DNA from: Glossina fuscipes | Lineage: Eukaryota > Arthropoda > Insecta > Diptera > Glossinidae | Length of the DNA stretch: 64,000 bases | Reading direction: 5' to 3' | NCBI RefSeq assembly: GCF_014805625.2 | Contig: NW_023998487.1 | Span: 850,620-914,619 of the forward strand | Shown: piece after piece, positions 45,901 through 57,429 of the stretch | Layout: every line of letters begins with the position of its first letter | How positions within the stretch are numbered: position 1 is the stretch's first letter | The notes under the pieces: model-generated | What the model saw: only the letters and a program-made list of their open reading frames with translations | Told to the model about the DNA's origin: nothing | Database searches by the model: none | Translations under genes and position numbers: made by a program

Positions 45901-46295
45901 TTAACCGTTTGAGTGCCAGACGGTTTTGAAAAAACACTGTCGAAGAATCCCAAGCAGTTTAGAATTTATGTCGAGCTGTTTAGATTTTATATCGAGAAAA
46001 CCCAGCACATTTCGAGCATTGTCGACAACTGACGGTGCGTTACGTATTGTCAAAGTCGAGCGCAATACAATTACAATAGGTGAAATAGTACTATAGTAGT
46101 GCAATAATATATTACAAAATAAAAATTTTTATTTTGGTGTTGTTTTTTCTATAATTTTTGTGGAAAAAACTTGAAATATTTATTATTTATAATATTTCTC
46201 GACATAAAATTAAACAAGCTCTATCGCGCCGCTTGCTATTTCTCAACATAAAATCTGAACAGCGCGATCGCACTGCTTTGTACTCAAACGGTTAA
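45901..46295. mobile_element. piggyBac-type MITE with TTAA target duplication
   Basis: TTAA at 45901-45904 and 46292-46295 border a 387-bp element that starts CCGTTTGAGTGCC and ends ACTCAAACGG, a 10-bp perfect terminal inverted repeat. Subterminal inverted repeats are also present (CTGTTTAGATTTTATATCGAG near 45976 against its complement near 46240). TTAA duplication and a CC-starting end are hallmarks of piggyBac transposons. There is no transposase frame, so it is non-autonomous. Confidence 0.75.
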
Positions 46296-46762
46296 ACAAT
46301 TTGCGAATTCAACATTGCTATATCCATCTTAAACAACAACATTTTACATTAAAGTAATGTAGATATAGATACTCTAGCGATCTTCATGTTCGTATTATTA
46401 ACTTTTAGTTAAAAAGGACAGAATGATTTGTTTGTGAAATCGAATTGCAATAAGGACACACGTCGTACAAGGAGTTTGACGTACCGTTAATGTCCGCCCT
46501 CTCGCTATGTTTAAAAATCAGAAAAATTGAGCAATCGGTTCACCCGTATATACGGAAAACTGGAAATGCCGAATTTTTCGTTTTAATGCTTTAAGTTGGG
46601 TCTTGAAATTTTCTTCGATAGTATTACGCTTGTTCTTTGAAATCAGCTAAATTGATTCATGTATGCAATGTACAAATAAATTGCAGTTATAGATAAAATG
46701 CTAAATTTTATAAAAATAGGAATCGGGATATGTATTGTTTCTTTTAGTTTTTCCAAGAAGTG
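46296..46762. other. No gene recognised
   Basis: Short AT-rich spacer between the MITE and the third alpha LTR. Confidence 0.5.
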
Positions 46763-47780
46763 TGTAAAGAAACGTTTTGCTTCCTTATTAAAAGCAAATC
46801 CGACGCATATTACAATATATTACACGTATAAACACATACCTATTGATGTTACATTCCCTATATTTTCTATATTCCCTGCGTTTGTTAGCATTCCCATCCG
46901 TCCTATATGCGAAATCACATACTTGTATATTAAGAGTTAAGTCAACGTGCAAAGGTTTGCACATTAAATTTGTTACACGCATAGAAATATATCTAATTGC
47001 CTTCGATGTTATACCTACTGTGTCATACACAAGATCATGGACCGAAACGGTTACTTATGGACACACATTCGAATATATTTCATTATTTCATACATAGCCA
47101 TTTATATAATGAGCTATATGCTCTATATTTATTTTCGCTCCTCGCAAGCGAGATCGCAGATTTAATACGCTCACTTCTTTATTAATCAGTTACGGCTAAT
47201 CTATTGAACTCTCTTCATTCTCGTTAATTAAGGATTAGCGGTTACATATTTTAAAATATATTTTATTACAGACCCATCGTTTCAATATATATGCACGATG
47301 ATATATTTCACATACCTAACGGCCTTGTGGTTTAGAGTTTTTGTTGTCACACGTAAAATCATGTGCTTAAACGTTTACTTGTTTATTAACAGCTCCGTCA
47401 ATATGCTAAGGATTGCACATTGAGTATTTTTGGTATAGGCATATGCTTTGTTAATTACCTTATTTCTGACGTATTACTTGCTAAGGCTAGTGCATTGAAG
47501 TGTTCTTGCTATGTAGAGATTAACGGCTACACGATGTAATATATCTATTTTTGTTACCTATTTCTAATTTCCATACGCGAATGATGATACGTTTTAGTTA
47601 TAAGCGATGAATTTATACTAATACATACGTAAGATAGCATTAATATAAGACATACATAAGATAGCATTATTATAACACATATGTAAGTAAACATTGATAC
47701 ATAGATCTCATAACACGTGCCAGTTTGTAATATCCACAGGCAGAGCAACTGTGTAACTGAAAAGCGGTGGTGATCGTGAC

Positions 47781-47792
47781 TATAAAAGAACG
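47781..47792 (+). promoter_or_regulatory. TATA box of alpha LTR copy 3, separated from its initiator
   Basis: TATAAAAG begins at 47781 and AACG follows at 47789. The matching initiator and leader (AACG...GTTACAGCAG) resume at 51851 after the inserted element. Confidence 0.6.
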
Positions 47793-48010
47793 TGACATAA
47801 CAAGTGAAATAAAAATTTGAAGTGAAATAAAAAAAAAAAAAAATAAATATATATAAAACAAACAATAAAGACACTGCCACAGAAAAGACTATTTACTGAA
47901 AGAGTGCGAAATTAGTTTAACCTTGGTACGAAATAAGTGCTCACGTAAACTGAACAGTGACTCCGAAGAGGAGAGCACTAACATAAAAAATAAAAAATAA
48001 AAAATTTAAA

Positions 48011-49110
48011 ACGCGATCACGGTCAAGGCTTTCCAAAGTTTGGAAGCTAAAGTGGCAGCTCTGGTAGCCGAAAGAAGGGCCTTGGACGAGAAATACAAAA
48101 AACTTGCTGAAAGAGCAACATCCTCTTATATGAGAATAATAATTTGAAAGCTCAGAAAAATGAGCTGGAAAATAAAATTAAACAATTCCAAACACTCGAA
48201 GGTGAAGATACAGAAAATGATAATGACATGCAGTTCAGCAACGATGAGGACGAAGAACCTGCAAAGATCAACCGTGCAGCTGAAAGCGTAACGAATGATC
48301 AAAAAAAACCCGCAATGATGGTCCCAGCGGTAGCGGGCAACAAAAGCCTGCTCAGATCAGTAAAGTTTTCAAATCTAATGAAGTGAAACCGAACGCCAAA
48401 ACTCGTAAGCGTGCTCCAGCGATAAAATGCTATAATGTAAACGTGAAGTTAATTACGAGTGACCTTAAGAAGATCCTCAATCACAATAACTTCTCATTAA
48501 AGTTGGCAAACAAAAACATGACAGTTATAATAGTTTTTACTTACGAAGATCACTGCAAGGTGGTAGCTCACCTACAAAAATTAAAATACATGTACTAAGA
48601 CATATACCATCAATATAGATGGTCTCTCCAATACATACGATGAGGAGGAAGTTAAATCTTACCTCAACAATCTGGCAATAGCCATGAAAATCCTAACGGC
48701 TATTAAGACCAACAAGGTTGGGTAGATAGTCCAACTAGATGGGAAATCTAACGTGCAAGAATTTTTCAAAATTAAGTACGTACTTAACTGCAAAATTAAT
48801 TTAAAAAAACATGCATAATCAGATCCAATGCAACGTAGAAATTGCCAAAGGTTTGGGCATTTATCGTCCAATTGCCAAATGCCGTATCGTTTCGTCAAGT
48901 GGGGTGGGGAACATGGCCCAGGAAAATGTTTAATTCCACCAAAAGGCCAGAACGTAGTTGAGAACATGGTATCATACCCCATAACTGGCGAAGTAAAACC
49001 CAAAACCCAAAAGGGACTCCCAGTGAAGTGCGTAAATTGCAACACCGTGGGCCATGTGGCTAGCGACAGAAAATGTCCAGTCCGTCTGCAATTCGCAAAC
49101 AAAGCAAAAA
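48011..49110 (+). pseudogene. ORF1 of the LOA/Jockey-like element (coiled coil plus zinc knuckles)
   Basis: The N-terminal part, near 48028-48240, is Glu/Lys/Leu-rich and coiled-coil-like (SLEAKVAALVAERRALDEKY, then ELENKIKQFQ). A middle block KCYNVNVKLITSDLKKILNH lies at 48428. The C-terminus (48828-49115) has CRNCQRFGHLSSNC, a normal CCHC knuckle, then a second knuckle in which two Cys are replaced (RFVKWGGEHGPGKC), and a third, CVNCNTVGHVASDRKC. Knuckles of this triple type bind RNA in Jockey-superfamily Gag proteins. Stops after 48148, 48386 and 48598 and lost Cys residues show it is dead. A 212-codon frame on the opposite strand (48659-49297) is only its shadow. Confidence 0.7.
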
Positions 49111-49381
49111 AATAACCGCCGCAAGTCTCGACATCAAAAGTTGTAAGTAGAGTTTCCTTCTCGGACTGTTTCAAGCCGAAAAACAAACCTAGTGTAAACG
49201 CTGCAAGCAACGCACTGCAAAGCTTTCGAAACTCCTGATGTAGAGTATAAACAACATCAGGGAAAAGATTTCCTGTTTTGCTGGCAATTAGTTGCAAACT
49301 TCAAAGAAGAGTACAACAAAATACAAGTTAAAGAAGACAAGACGCGATCCTTGTTCGGTCTGCTTTTAAATATACGCTTGC

Positions 49382-51513
49382 ATGAGTAGGGGTTTCAAAT
49401 GCAACTTTTTAAACATAAACTCTCTAGTATCGAAACACAAGAGGCATTTTCTCAGCATCTTTTTAAACACCCATAAACCAGACGTCCTTCTGCTTGCGGA
49501 ACACAAACCCTCACCAAAACACAAGATAGCGTTCGACAACTACACAATATACAGACAAAATAGACAAAACGCACGTGGGAGAGGCACTGCGGTATTTGTT
49601 AGGGAAACGATAGAATTCGAAAGGATAATCCTTAACCTAACAAGCATAGAACATACGTCTGTCAAGCTAAAGCGACTGAACGGCGAAACACTTACGGTAG
49701 CCGCCCTCTATAAAAAACCCAAAGAAGGCTTGTTAAGCAGTGACTTTGAGAATACTTGAGAATCTGAACGCCCACGGAGAAATTTTAATGGGTGCTGACT
49801 TTAACGCTAAACATACTGCATGGGGTGGCACTGAAATAAATACGAAAGGCAGAAAACTTCACAACTGGGTCACAAACTCTCCTAACATCGATATAATTTT
49901 TACAATTCTTCTAGAATAACTTCAACAACCTCATCTTATATAGATTTTTTTATAGCGTCAACGTTCGTCTCTACAGTTCAGTACTTCGCTCTTAATAGAA
50001 TGGGTCTCAAACTTAATAGAATGGGTTTCAACTCCGACCACAAAACAGTAGAAGTAATCTCAAGACACAACAATTTCAGAATTTAATCACCGAAAACTTT
50101 CTATGACTATAGCACTATGAACTGCAACAAGTTCAATCACACCCTAAATCACTTGCTCGCAAACAATCCTCTGCCCGCTGACAGAAATGTAACATCGGCA
50201 GACAAAGCCATTGATCACATAAATGTAGCATTTAAACAAGCAATGGACTCATCAATTAAGAAAGTCCGAATTAGAAACAGAGGTCTAATGAACTTACTGC
50301 CACAAATTCTGAGCTTTATTCAAAAAAAAAGTAACTGAAAAGAATACTGGAAAGAACACGGGATCCAGAAAGGTACGTTATCTTCAAAGCAGTTATTAGA
50401 AACCTGAGCAAATAATAAAAGAATCCATCAATACTCACGCAAAAAACTACTGGAAAACGTTTATAGGAAATATAGTGATGGACAATAACGTATACAGAAA
50501 GATAAAGTGGGCATCAGGCGTACGTAAAGATTACGAAATATCAGATATAATAGGTCCTCAGAATACCCTTGTATATGATAACATAGGCAAAGTAAACGGA
50601 TTGGCAGAGCAATTTGAGCGCATCCACAATAGTAATATGTCTTCTACACAGTCAAATTAAAAGGACGTTGTAAGATATTCTGTCTCGCTCTTAAGCGACT
50701 GCACTCCCTTAACAAGTGTCGACACAGCCAATACGGCTGATGGATTAGTGAACAGTGAACGACTACGCGACAATCACGAATTTGTCACACCCTCTGACAT
50801 AAGAAGTGCGCTAAAAACTCGGAACAACAAAAAGTCTGTTGGTGCAGATGGAATTCCTAACTTTGTGTTTAAGAAAACCACTGTTTCAACTTGGTCACTT
50901 ATTGCCACTCTATACAACCACTATATCAACATAGGATTTTATCCAACATCCTGGAAAAAAGCTATAGTTTTTCCTGTATTGAAGCCAGGTGCTGATCCGA
51001 AATTAGTAAATTTGTATAGACCGATATCCCTATTACCAAATGTAGGTAAACTCTTCGAATACTTTCTCTTGCTAAAAATCCAGCAACACTTGACAGAAAA
51101 TAAAATTCTTAAGGACTTCTAGTTTGGCTTCCGCCGCGGACATTCCACAACCCACGCACTCATAGCTTTCAGCAATTCAATTATAGAGAGGCTAAACTCC
51201 CACAGTGCCACAACTGCAGTCAGTTTAGATATCGCCAAGGCTTTTGATACAGCCTGGCAAAACGGAATATTACATAAACTACACTCATACGGATTTGACA
51301 GTATACGAAACAGCAAACATCAACAGAATAGACACATTCCTTGTAGTCGCAGCCGTCAAGTGTTTGGAGAAATGCACCTATTTAGAGAATACACTTGTCC
51401 AAGAGTGTATACATACCAGTACCGAAGAAGAACTATATAGGCAGCCATACCTAACCGTTGACACCCTACTAACACTTGAAAATGTCAATGCATTAACCAT
51501 AAACAATAAATAG
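49382..51513 (+). pseudogene. ORF2 of the LOA/Jockey-like element (endonuclease and partial RT)
   Basis: The ATG at 49382 opens a 125-codon endonuclease N-terminus (FLNINSL, PDVLLLAEHK with the catalytic Glu, GRGTAVFV). After a shift GADFNAKHTAWGGTEINTKG follows near 49790, then SSYIDFFIAST and NSDHKTVEVI near 49935-50060 (SDH motif). The RT begins at 50748-51122 with KKSVGADGIPNFVFKK and LYRPISLLPNVGKLFEYF, stops once (TAG at 51119-51121, before FGFRRGHSTTHAL), then reaches VSLDIAKAFDTAW (motif A). Motif C (YADD) and thumb are missing: a deletion joins the RT near 51300 to what looks like the ORF2 C-terminus (51320-51513). Inactive. Confidence 0.7.
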
Positions 51514-51889
51514 TACTTCTATCATAGAAAAAAAAATTCCTATGATCTGACGAGTTCAGTGTATAACACTTCGCTATAATTGTACGTAGCCATAGTATTA
51601 GATGTAAGTAGTTTTTAAGAATGTAAATAGCTCTAGATTTAAGCAACACCAAAACACCTAAAAGAAACCCCTTTTTTGTCATATCCTTTTTTTGGGGTAA
51701 TTACCCGTAAAAGATATAAATGTTTAATAACGAAAGAATTAAATTTAAACTTGGTAAAAGATATATTCTTAGAAAAAAAAATTTTGTAATAATCAAAGCT
51801 TACACGAAATGTTAAACAAATGAATTGGAATAAATAAACTTGAAACTTAAAACGCTCGGTCTTTCATTTCTGTTACAGCAGCCGAAGAG

Positions 51890-52199
51890 GTAAGACATGT
51901 CGAGCAAAATATCTCTTTGTGTTTGACCTTACCGACAGGCATATTTTTTTTTGACTTATGGATAGGGAATGTCATGCTCATCTTAGTCGTCATCTCTGAG
52001 TAACAAATAGGATTATTGAACTTTAGGGATAGAGGATGGCAGGCTCAGCTTAGTCATTATCTCCGAACAATGGATGGGACCACTCTCTTCGATGACGTTT
52101 CGAACGGTTAGGGGCAATAAAAGCAAATAGCAGGAACGGACGAGTAGCCCAAGATTGGCGGCTATAATATCTCCTGCACATTTTTGCAGAATTTCTCGC
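51890..52199 (+). other. Putative LTR intron of alpha copy 3, with ~66-bp tandem repeats
   Basis: CCGAAGAG followed by GTAAGA at 51890 forms a donor; CACATTTTTGCAG ends at 52199 as acceptor. Two tandem units begin near 51958 and 52024 (GGATAGGGAATGTCATGCTC and a diverged partner) and resemble the 70-bp units of copy 1 (GATAGGGGATGTGCTGGTTC). Confidence 0.5.
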
Positions 52200-52363
52200 A
52201 CAACTCGGTGCAGACGAAACGCGAAAAATAATATCGAAGAAAAGAACTGACCAGTCGGGTGGCGAATCACCGCGCTGGCTTTTCTTTCCCTCTACACAAA
52301 TCCCTAATCGCATACGGTATTCCCTAACTGTAAATACTATAAATATTCAAATTTCTCGTAAAC

Positions 52364-52369
52364 AATAAA
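52364..52369 (+). terminator. AATAAA polyadenylation signal of alpha LTR copy 3
   Basis: It lies 104 nt before the LTR end, close to the 113 nt of copy 1. Confidence 0.5.
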
Positions 52370-52489
52370 AATATAATATCAACGAAAATACGAAAAGTTT
52401 TTTTTACTAAATTTTCTTGGAAAGAGACTTTGGGGTAGCCTTGAGCATACTCCGAATAAGAGGACTTTTTACAAGTGTTCCAATTATTA

Positions 52490-52800
52490 ACGTTTTCATA
52501 CCCATCCACCAAATGTTGGGGGTATACTCATTTTGTTTTTTTTTTTCATAATGTATATAACACGCAAAAGGAAGCTTCCGAGGCTCTATAAAGTATATAC
52601 ATTCTTGATCAGCGTTCTAAATTGATTAAGCCATGTCTGCCCGTCTATGTGTTGTTTGCTGTTGGCACTCTCCTGCTCGCAAAAAAAATTTTTTTTTTCT
52701 AATCAAAAACTATAAAATTTAGAAGACGCATTTATTTTACGAAACACTCCACTCTTCGCGTGCAAAAATAGAAAAATCGGCCATGCCCGCACAAAGTCAC
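52490..52800 (-). repeat. Dispersed TIR repeat, family R, copy (minus)
   Basis: Read on the minus strand: a GGGCATGGCCGATTTTTCTA block, GACGGGCAGACATGGCTTAA, GATCAAGAATGTATATACTT, GAGCCTCGGAAGCTTCC and a GGATGGGTATGAAAAC end next to alpha copy 3. Confidence 0.6.
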
Positions 52801-52804
52801 AAGT

Positions 52805-53694
52805 GATTAAATTTAATTTTTTTCACTGTTTTGAAATTTTATGCTTATTTATCATAAGGCAAATAAGCCAGAATGCTTAAAACTATTTTATACATTCCTC
52901 AAATCAAGCTATGGGTTAATTCTAAAATGAAAGTGAGGGACACCGCTATCTGGTGGATTAGTTTTTTCTTCACAATGCCAGCGATATTGGTGTCAAATAC
53001 AAGAGAGTAGAGTACAAAAAGCTTAGTGTGTTGCTTCCAAATGAAATATCTCGGACGTCAAGACTTAGTGGATAAATGTTTTCTTAAAAACCTCATCGCT
53101 GTAGGTATGAAATGAAACAAGTTGGACGGTAAAATGCGATAAAGTGAGTTAGTTATAATTTAGTTATGATGGCGTTTAATAAACACCATCTTAGACATTA
53201 AAAGCGTTCTTGCGCTGGGTATGCGAGATTCGGCCCAAGTTGAATATAACTGTCTTACTTGTTTATATAGTGTAATAAAGTTTAATATGGTATGATGTGT
53301 TTAGTTTATCTGTTTAGGCCCTATGCTGCTCGGCTGGAGTACGCCAAGTCTATCCGTCTTTTATAATGCCAAAGTGTCTCGGCATAAGACGGTCACTAAT
53401 CTTAATGGTTCAGGCAGATTGAATGCCTAGTGCTATTAGCGAGTAAAACGCTTGGTTGAGTTGCTTTATGAGAACTGATATTCTTTATTTTCTTAGGCAC
53501 TATTTGTACTAAATTTTTACACTAAATTATTCTTATCTTATTCTAAACAGGATTGTAATTACTTACTAAATTATCCTTATCACACACTAGATTATTCTTA
53601 TATAAACAGAATTATCACTGTTTACATGCGAAGCGAAGTGTGACATTGTATTTTATCAAAAGGATTATGCTGAAGTGGCATAATTTTGTCACAC
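52805..53694. other. No gene recognised; possible LTR-like remnant
   Basis: 53641-53694 holds an 11-bp inverted repeat (AAGTGTGACA-type and TGTCACACTT-type ends) and the minus strand from 53694 starts TGTGAC, with TATAAAAG at about 53370. A second border and target duplication were not found. A GGTATGCGAGATTCGGCCCA motif near 53218 looks like an end of another dispersed repeat. Confidence 0.3.
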
Positions 53695-54215
53695 TTCAAG
53701 TGGATGCATACGATAGTATGCGATCACACTACAATAGAAATTAATTTTTTTAAAAGAAAAAAAGATTGAAATAATGCTTTGGGATAAACTGCATCCATCA
53801 CTTTGAAATTGTGGCTTCCTTTTGTTTTGTATGATTTCAAACTAATACAGATATAAATTTTTTTACACCTTTTTACGTTAAAGGATATTATGATCAACTG
53901 TCAACCGTAGTTTTTAGCGCCTTCCTTTTTTTCGATTTTCTATTCTATCAACAAATTACTAAGTTATAATTCAAAGAAATGTGCTCAAAATATCACAAAT
54001 CTGTGATTAGCGGGACGCTATTGCAATATTGAAAAAACGTTAGCGTAAATAAATCTTTTAATATTACGCAGTAAACTTTGTAAATAAGTTACGTATGTGC
54101 AAAAATGTGTTTTCATCTGTAAAATGTCAAATAATACAAAACTCCCAAAGCGATAGCTCAAAATAAATTTTGCAACTTTAGAATTTATGATATATGATAA
54201 AACAATTAACACAAA

Positions 54216-54740
54216 TGTCTTGGGAGGCCTACTTTTTGTCCAAAACTGAGGCTGGGGTAACTCACCAGCTCCAAGTTATATTTCACAAGAAATTTCTTTA
54301 GTTTTCTTCATAAAAATTCTTTGATGTAGATTTCACGACTTAATTCTGTAAGTTTCAGTTTATGTTCTCATCAAGATCAGTTCAGTTAATGTTCTCTTCA
54401 AGACCATATTTCAGGTATTTCTTCGTTGAATTTACAGTTTTCTTTTCCTCTTCTAGTTTTCAAGTATACGTTCACTTTCTTATTCTGCGGACCTAGCACC
54501 ACCGTCTTTGCCACCGCACGTCTATCCCTTCGCTCATTTTGTGACCGACCCCGTTAATTTACTTTACTCTAACTTAACTAAACTAATTTAATCCCGGCTA
54601 AAGCTAACTATTCTAATTTTTCACTACTTAGCTTCTCTTCAGTTGATTTCTCTTTACTTAGTCCTAACTTACTCTAACACCCTCCCTCAGGCACGGAGAA
54701 CCTGTGAGGCCTAAACGAGGGACGACTTTGATTCCTCACA
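54216..54740 (-). mobile_element. Solo LTR, family beta copy 2 (approx. 525 bp)
   Basis: The minus strand starts TGTGAGGAATCAAAGTCGTC at 54740, close to TGTGAGGGGCCAAAGTCGTA of copy 1; both continue with CCTCGTTT(A/T)GGCCTCACAG. The other end is inferred at 54216 from a CTGGGG-containing stretch like that of copy 1; no target duplication is visible, so that border is uncertain. Confidence 0.5.
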
Positions 54741-54899
54741 GTCTTTAAGTTTAGATTTATATAATACGAGCAGAATGCAAGAATAAATTTTAAAATTTGG
54801 TTTATCACGAATAAAAAAAGCACAAAAATTCATTTGATCATAAACCTGTTGTAAACTTCGGACAATGACACTGTGTGAAATGTTGTTCCAGCTGATGAT

Positions 54900-55150
54900 T
54901 TATTTATTTATTTACTTGCACATGAAATTCAGCTAAAATAAATTAACAGTCGAATTCAATTGACTCTTAGAAGTAAATCTTATGCTAAGTTTCTTAAAGA
55001 CTAATACAAAGTATGTAGAAAAAGGAAAGAAAAAAATTCATGTATAAATAAATAAGAGAGAAAAAAAACTTGCACACTGGCACACCCAGTATCAGTGCAG
55101 AACCAAGCTGCAAATGAAATCCTAAAATTGTAAATTTCTGTGTTGATTTT
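54900..55150 (-). mobile_element. J1 3' untranslated fragment
   Basis: Begins with a TTTATTTATTTATTTA run (the element's TAAA-repeat tail read backwards) followed by sequence resembling 59260-59470 of the nested J1 copy, for example AACAGTCGAATTCAATTGACTC against AACAGACGAGTTCAATAGGCTC. Only the 3' end is present, as in 5'-truncated insertions. Confidence 0.55.
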
Positions 55151-55802
55151 TATGGCTGCGCCCCTTCCAACGACAAGACGCAGTTAGAGCAACCAAAACT
55201 AGCCATAAGGCAAGGCGAACATCAGGAGTACGGCTGACTTCTAATGTATAAGAAACGCCATGATCAAGTTGTGTAAAAGTATTTTTGACTTCATCAAATT
55301 TGTCGAATTGAGCCGAAGTATGTTAGTTATTTTCCCCAAAAGAAAATCGGTTTTCCTCCTAAAGCTCTTCTCAAAAGAGTCGATTGGGATTGTTTCCATA
55401 TGGTTTTTTACTGTAAGGGTTTAGGCATCCGATACACAATCCAATAGCTAAACCGAGTAATTACTAATGTTTTAACGATAAAAATTTCTTTAAAGTCTGC
55501 TATACACAATTTACGAGAACTATCTAAATTTTTTCTCCATTTTTTTTGGACACGTAAAAGCTTTTCAATTTTTTTTTTTAAATTATTACTATAAGGTATT
55601 AATTATGCTAAGGGTAGGTGCAACAAATCATATATATTTAAGCAATTTCTGAAAATATAATAGAAAACCAACACGTAAACTAATTCCTTTGGGTAATATT
55701 TAATCTCCGTTTTTGTGTAGATAGTAAAAAACTTTCGCATAAAACTAAAAAGAACAATGTAATGTTTAATAATAAAATGGCGCACAGAACGGCAACTCTA
55801 TG
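55151..55802. other. No gene recognised
   Basis: AT-rich spacer before I-type copy C. Confidence 0.5.
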
Positions 55803-56094
55803 CAAGCGCCGTGGTCATACTTTTCTCTTTGTACAAAAAAATTTTGCAATTTCTTCTTTTATATTATTTCTTTATTGCTTTATACATTTTTAAAAGTGTT
55901 CAAATTTATTAAAATATATTCAACTTTTTGTGTGTTAAATGCTAAAACTGACCATCGTGGATACCGTAGGTGTTTCCTTCAAATGCAACAAAAAAAAGTT
56001 GAAAACATTTGACATTATCCTCAGTAGTTTCCTAAACCTTTTCAAGTGAGTGGTTATTTCACAAATAACTAAATAATAGTCAACCATAAGGCAT

Positions 56095-57159
56095 AATGAC
56101 CCCGGTGTCGCCACATAAAAACTAGAATATATTTCATCTATTAGCTGAAAGAAAAAAAGTTAAAAATTCCGACTTTCCGGTGTTGCCAAACAGTAGTATC
56201 ATTCCTATTGTCAAAAAATATGTTGTGATTCCTCCAACTCATCCTTCCATAACAAAATCGCAAATCAACTCTTTTGCTATTAAAAAAGCACTTGATAGCA
56301 TTACAACATATATAGACCCTATATCAATTATACACGATGGAAATTTACTTATCCTCGCCGAGAACCCGATCGCAACCGAAAAGCTCATAAAATCGAAAAC
56401 ATTAGCTAATTTATGTACTATATCCGCTAAACTGCATGACAAACTGAATTCGGTTAAAGGCGTAGTTTATGCCCCATGCTTAAAGCATGTGCCGGAAGAT
56501 GAAATTGTTCGCGAAATGGGCAATCAAGGAGTGACTGAAATATATAAATTCACCAAATTAAATGACGATGAACAAAAAACCGCTCCTCTACAGGAAGGAT
56601 TATTTTAACCTTTGATCGCTATTGATTACCGCGAACAGTTGATGTGGCATGGTATAAATGTAAAGTAGAGCTATACATTCCAAATCCAATGAGGTGTAAA
56701 AACTGCCAACGCCTGGGTCATACGGCAAAAAGGTGCACTAATGCTGCATCTTGTGCTAACTGTGGCCTTCCTCCATAGCTGAAAGCTGTACCCTGCATAA
56801 ATTGCAATGACCAACACTCAGCGTTAGACAAACAACGCCCACGTTTTGTACAGATGCGTGAAATACTGAAAATCAAAACAGAAAATTATTGTAGCATGGG
56901 CGAAGCGCGACGCAATTACCGAGAAACAAATCCATCTGTAGCCCAAGAAATTGGCAAAAATAATACCGACGCTGCTGTTGCCTCGCAAATCGAGCGTTAT
57001 AAGCCTTTAACTCCAACTCCTTCCAATGAGAAACGTGTTCCACCATTAACCAAAAATTATATTGCGAAACCAGATTCATCACCCGACAAAGATAATATTG
57101 AAAAAACCAAAGCAACACCAAATATTGAAAAAATTAAAACAACAACATACATGCTATAA
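56095..57159 (+). pseudogene. ORF1 (Gag-like) of I-type copy C, frameshifted
   Basis: The ATG at 56095 corresponds to the start in copies A and B. The main block at 56180-56608 covers SQINSFAIKKALDSITTYID to VPEDEIVREMGNQGVTEIYK. After a shift and a stop, VDVAWYKCKVELYIPNPMRC and the zinc knuckle CKNCQRLGHTAKRC follow, intact as CX2CX4HX4C, then a second Cys pair (CANC) and, after another shift, CINCNDQHSALD. The 56854-57159 stretch (MREILKIKTENYCSM and a Lys/Thr/Pro-rich tail) completes it. At least three frame breaks. Confidence 0.7.
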
Positions 57160-57429
57160 TCTAATAAACGAAATTACCCAGAATCTCCAACTCTAATCAA
57201 AAAATTACAAGCTGCAATGAATCCAATATCCACCCAAAATCCATTCTTTCATCCATTAATCAACCTACAACTTTAAATTATTCACGTGAGCCCACTCGTC
57301 GCACTTCAAATTTACCTAACCACCTTATTCTGCTGGTAAGAAAAAATCATTCACGTAAAATTCCTATAGCGACCTTCTCGACGGAGACGCTTACATGTCA
57401 ACTTAACCCTCGTTCCACTCTGCTTCCTT

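Larger units (their letters stand above)
47793..51850 (+). mobile_element. LOA/Jockey-like non-LTR retrotransposon, decayed, inserted in an LTR
   Basis: About 4.06 kb bounded by AACG on both sides (47789-47792 and 51851-51854). It contains a coiled-coil and three-knuckle ORF1 and an ORF2 with endonuclease and partial reverse transcriptase, then a 3' untranslated region with AATAAATAAA near 51830. Endonuclease landmarks (FLNINSLVSKHKRHF, PDVLLLAEHK, GADFNAKHTAWGG) resemble LOA and Jockey elements of flies; clade choice is inference. RT motifs after the DIAKAFD block are deleted and frames are broken throughout. Confidence 0.7.
46763..52473 (+). mobile_element. Solo LTR, family alpha copy 3, split by a non-LTR insertion
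   Basis: The start TGTAAAGAAACGTTTTGCTT at 46763 aligns with the first bases and terminal hairpin of alpha copy 1, and the end ACTTTTTACA at 52473 with its last bases. AGTG flanks both ends (46759-46762 and 52474-52477), a 4-bp target duplication across 5.7 kb. Removing the LOA/Jockey-like element (47793-51850) leaves about 1.65 kb of LTR. Further homology with copy 1: CACATACCTAACGG near 47310, the TATA region at 47781, tandem repeats near 51958 and 52024, GACCAGTCGGG...CGCTGGC near 52248, and the final 65 bp. Confidence 0.8.

Noticed and set aside
47554..47880. Minus-strand 108-codon frame with many Phe/Tyr/Ile
   Set aside because: Lies across the LTR U3 and the A-rich 5' end of an inserted element; composition follows base content.
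48659..49297. Open frame of 212 codons on the minus strand
   Set aside because: It is antisense to the zinc-knuckle ORF1 of the LOA/Jockey-like element and has no domain of its own.
53210..53694. Possible third LTR family starting TGTGAC on the minus strand
   Set aside because: Only one border is visible, the TATA and polyadenylation motifs are in an unexpected order, and no flanking duplication was found.
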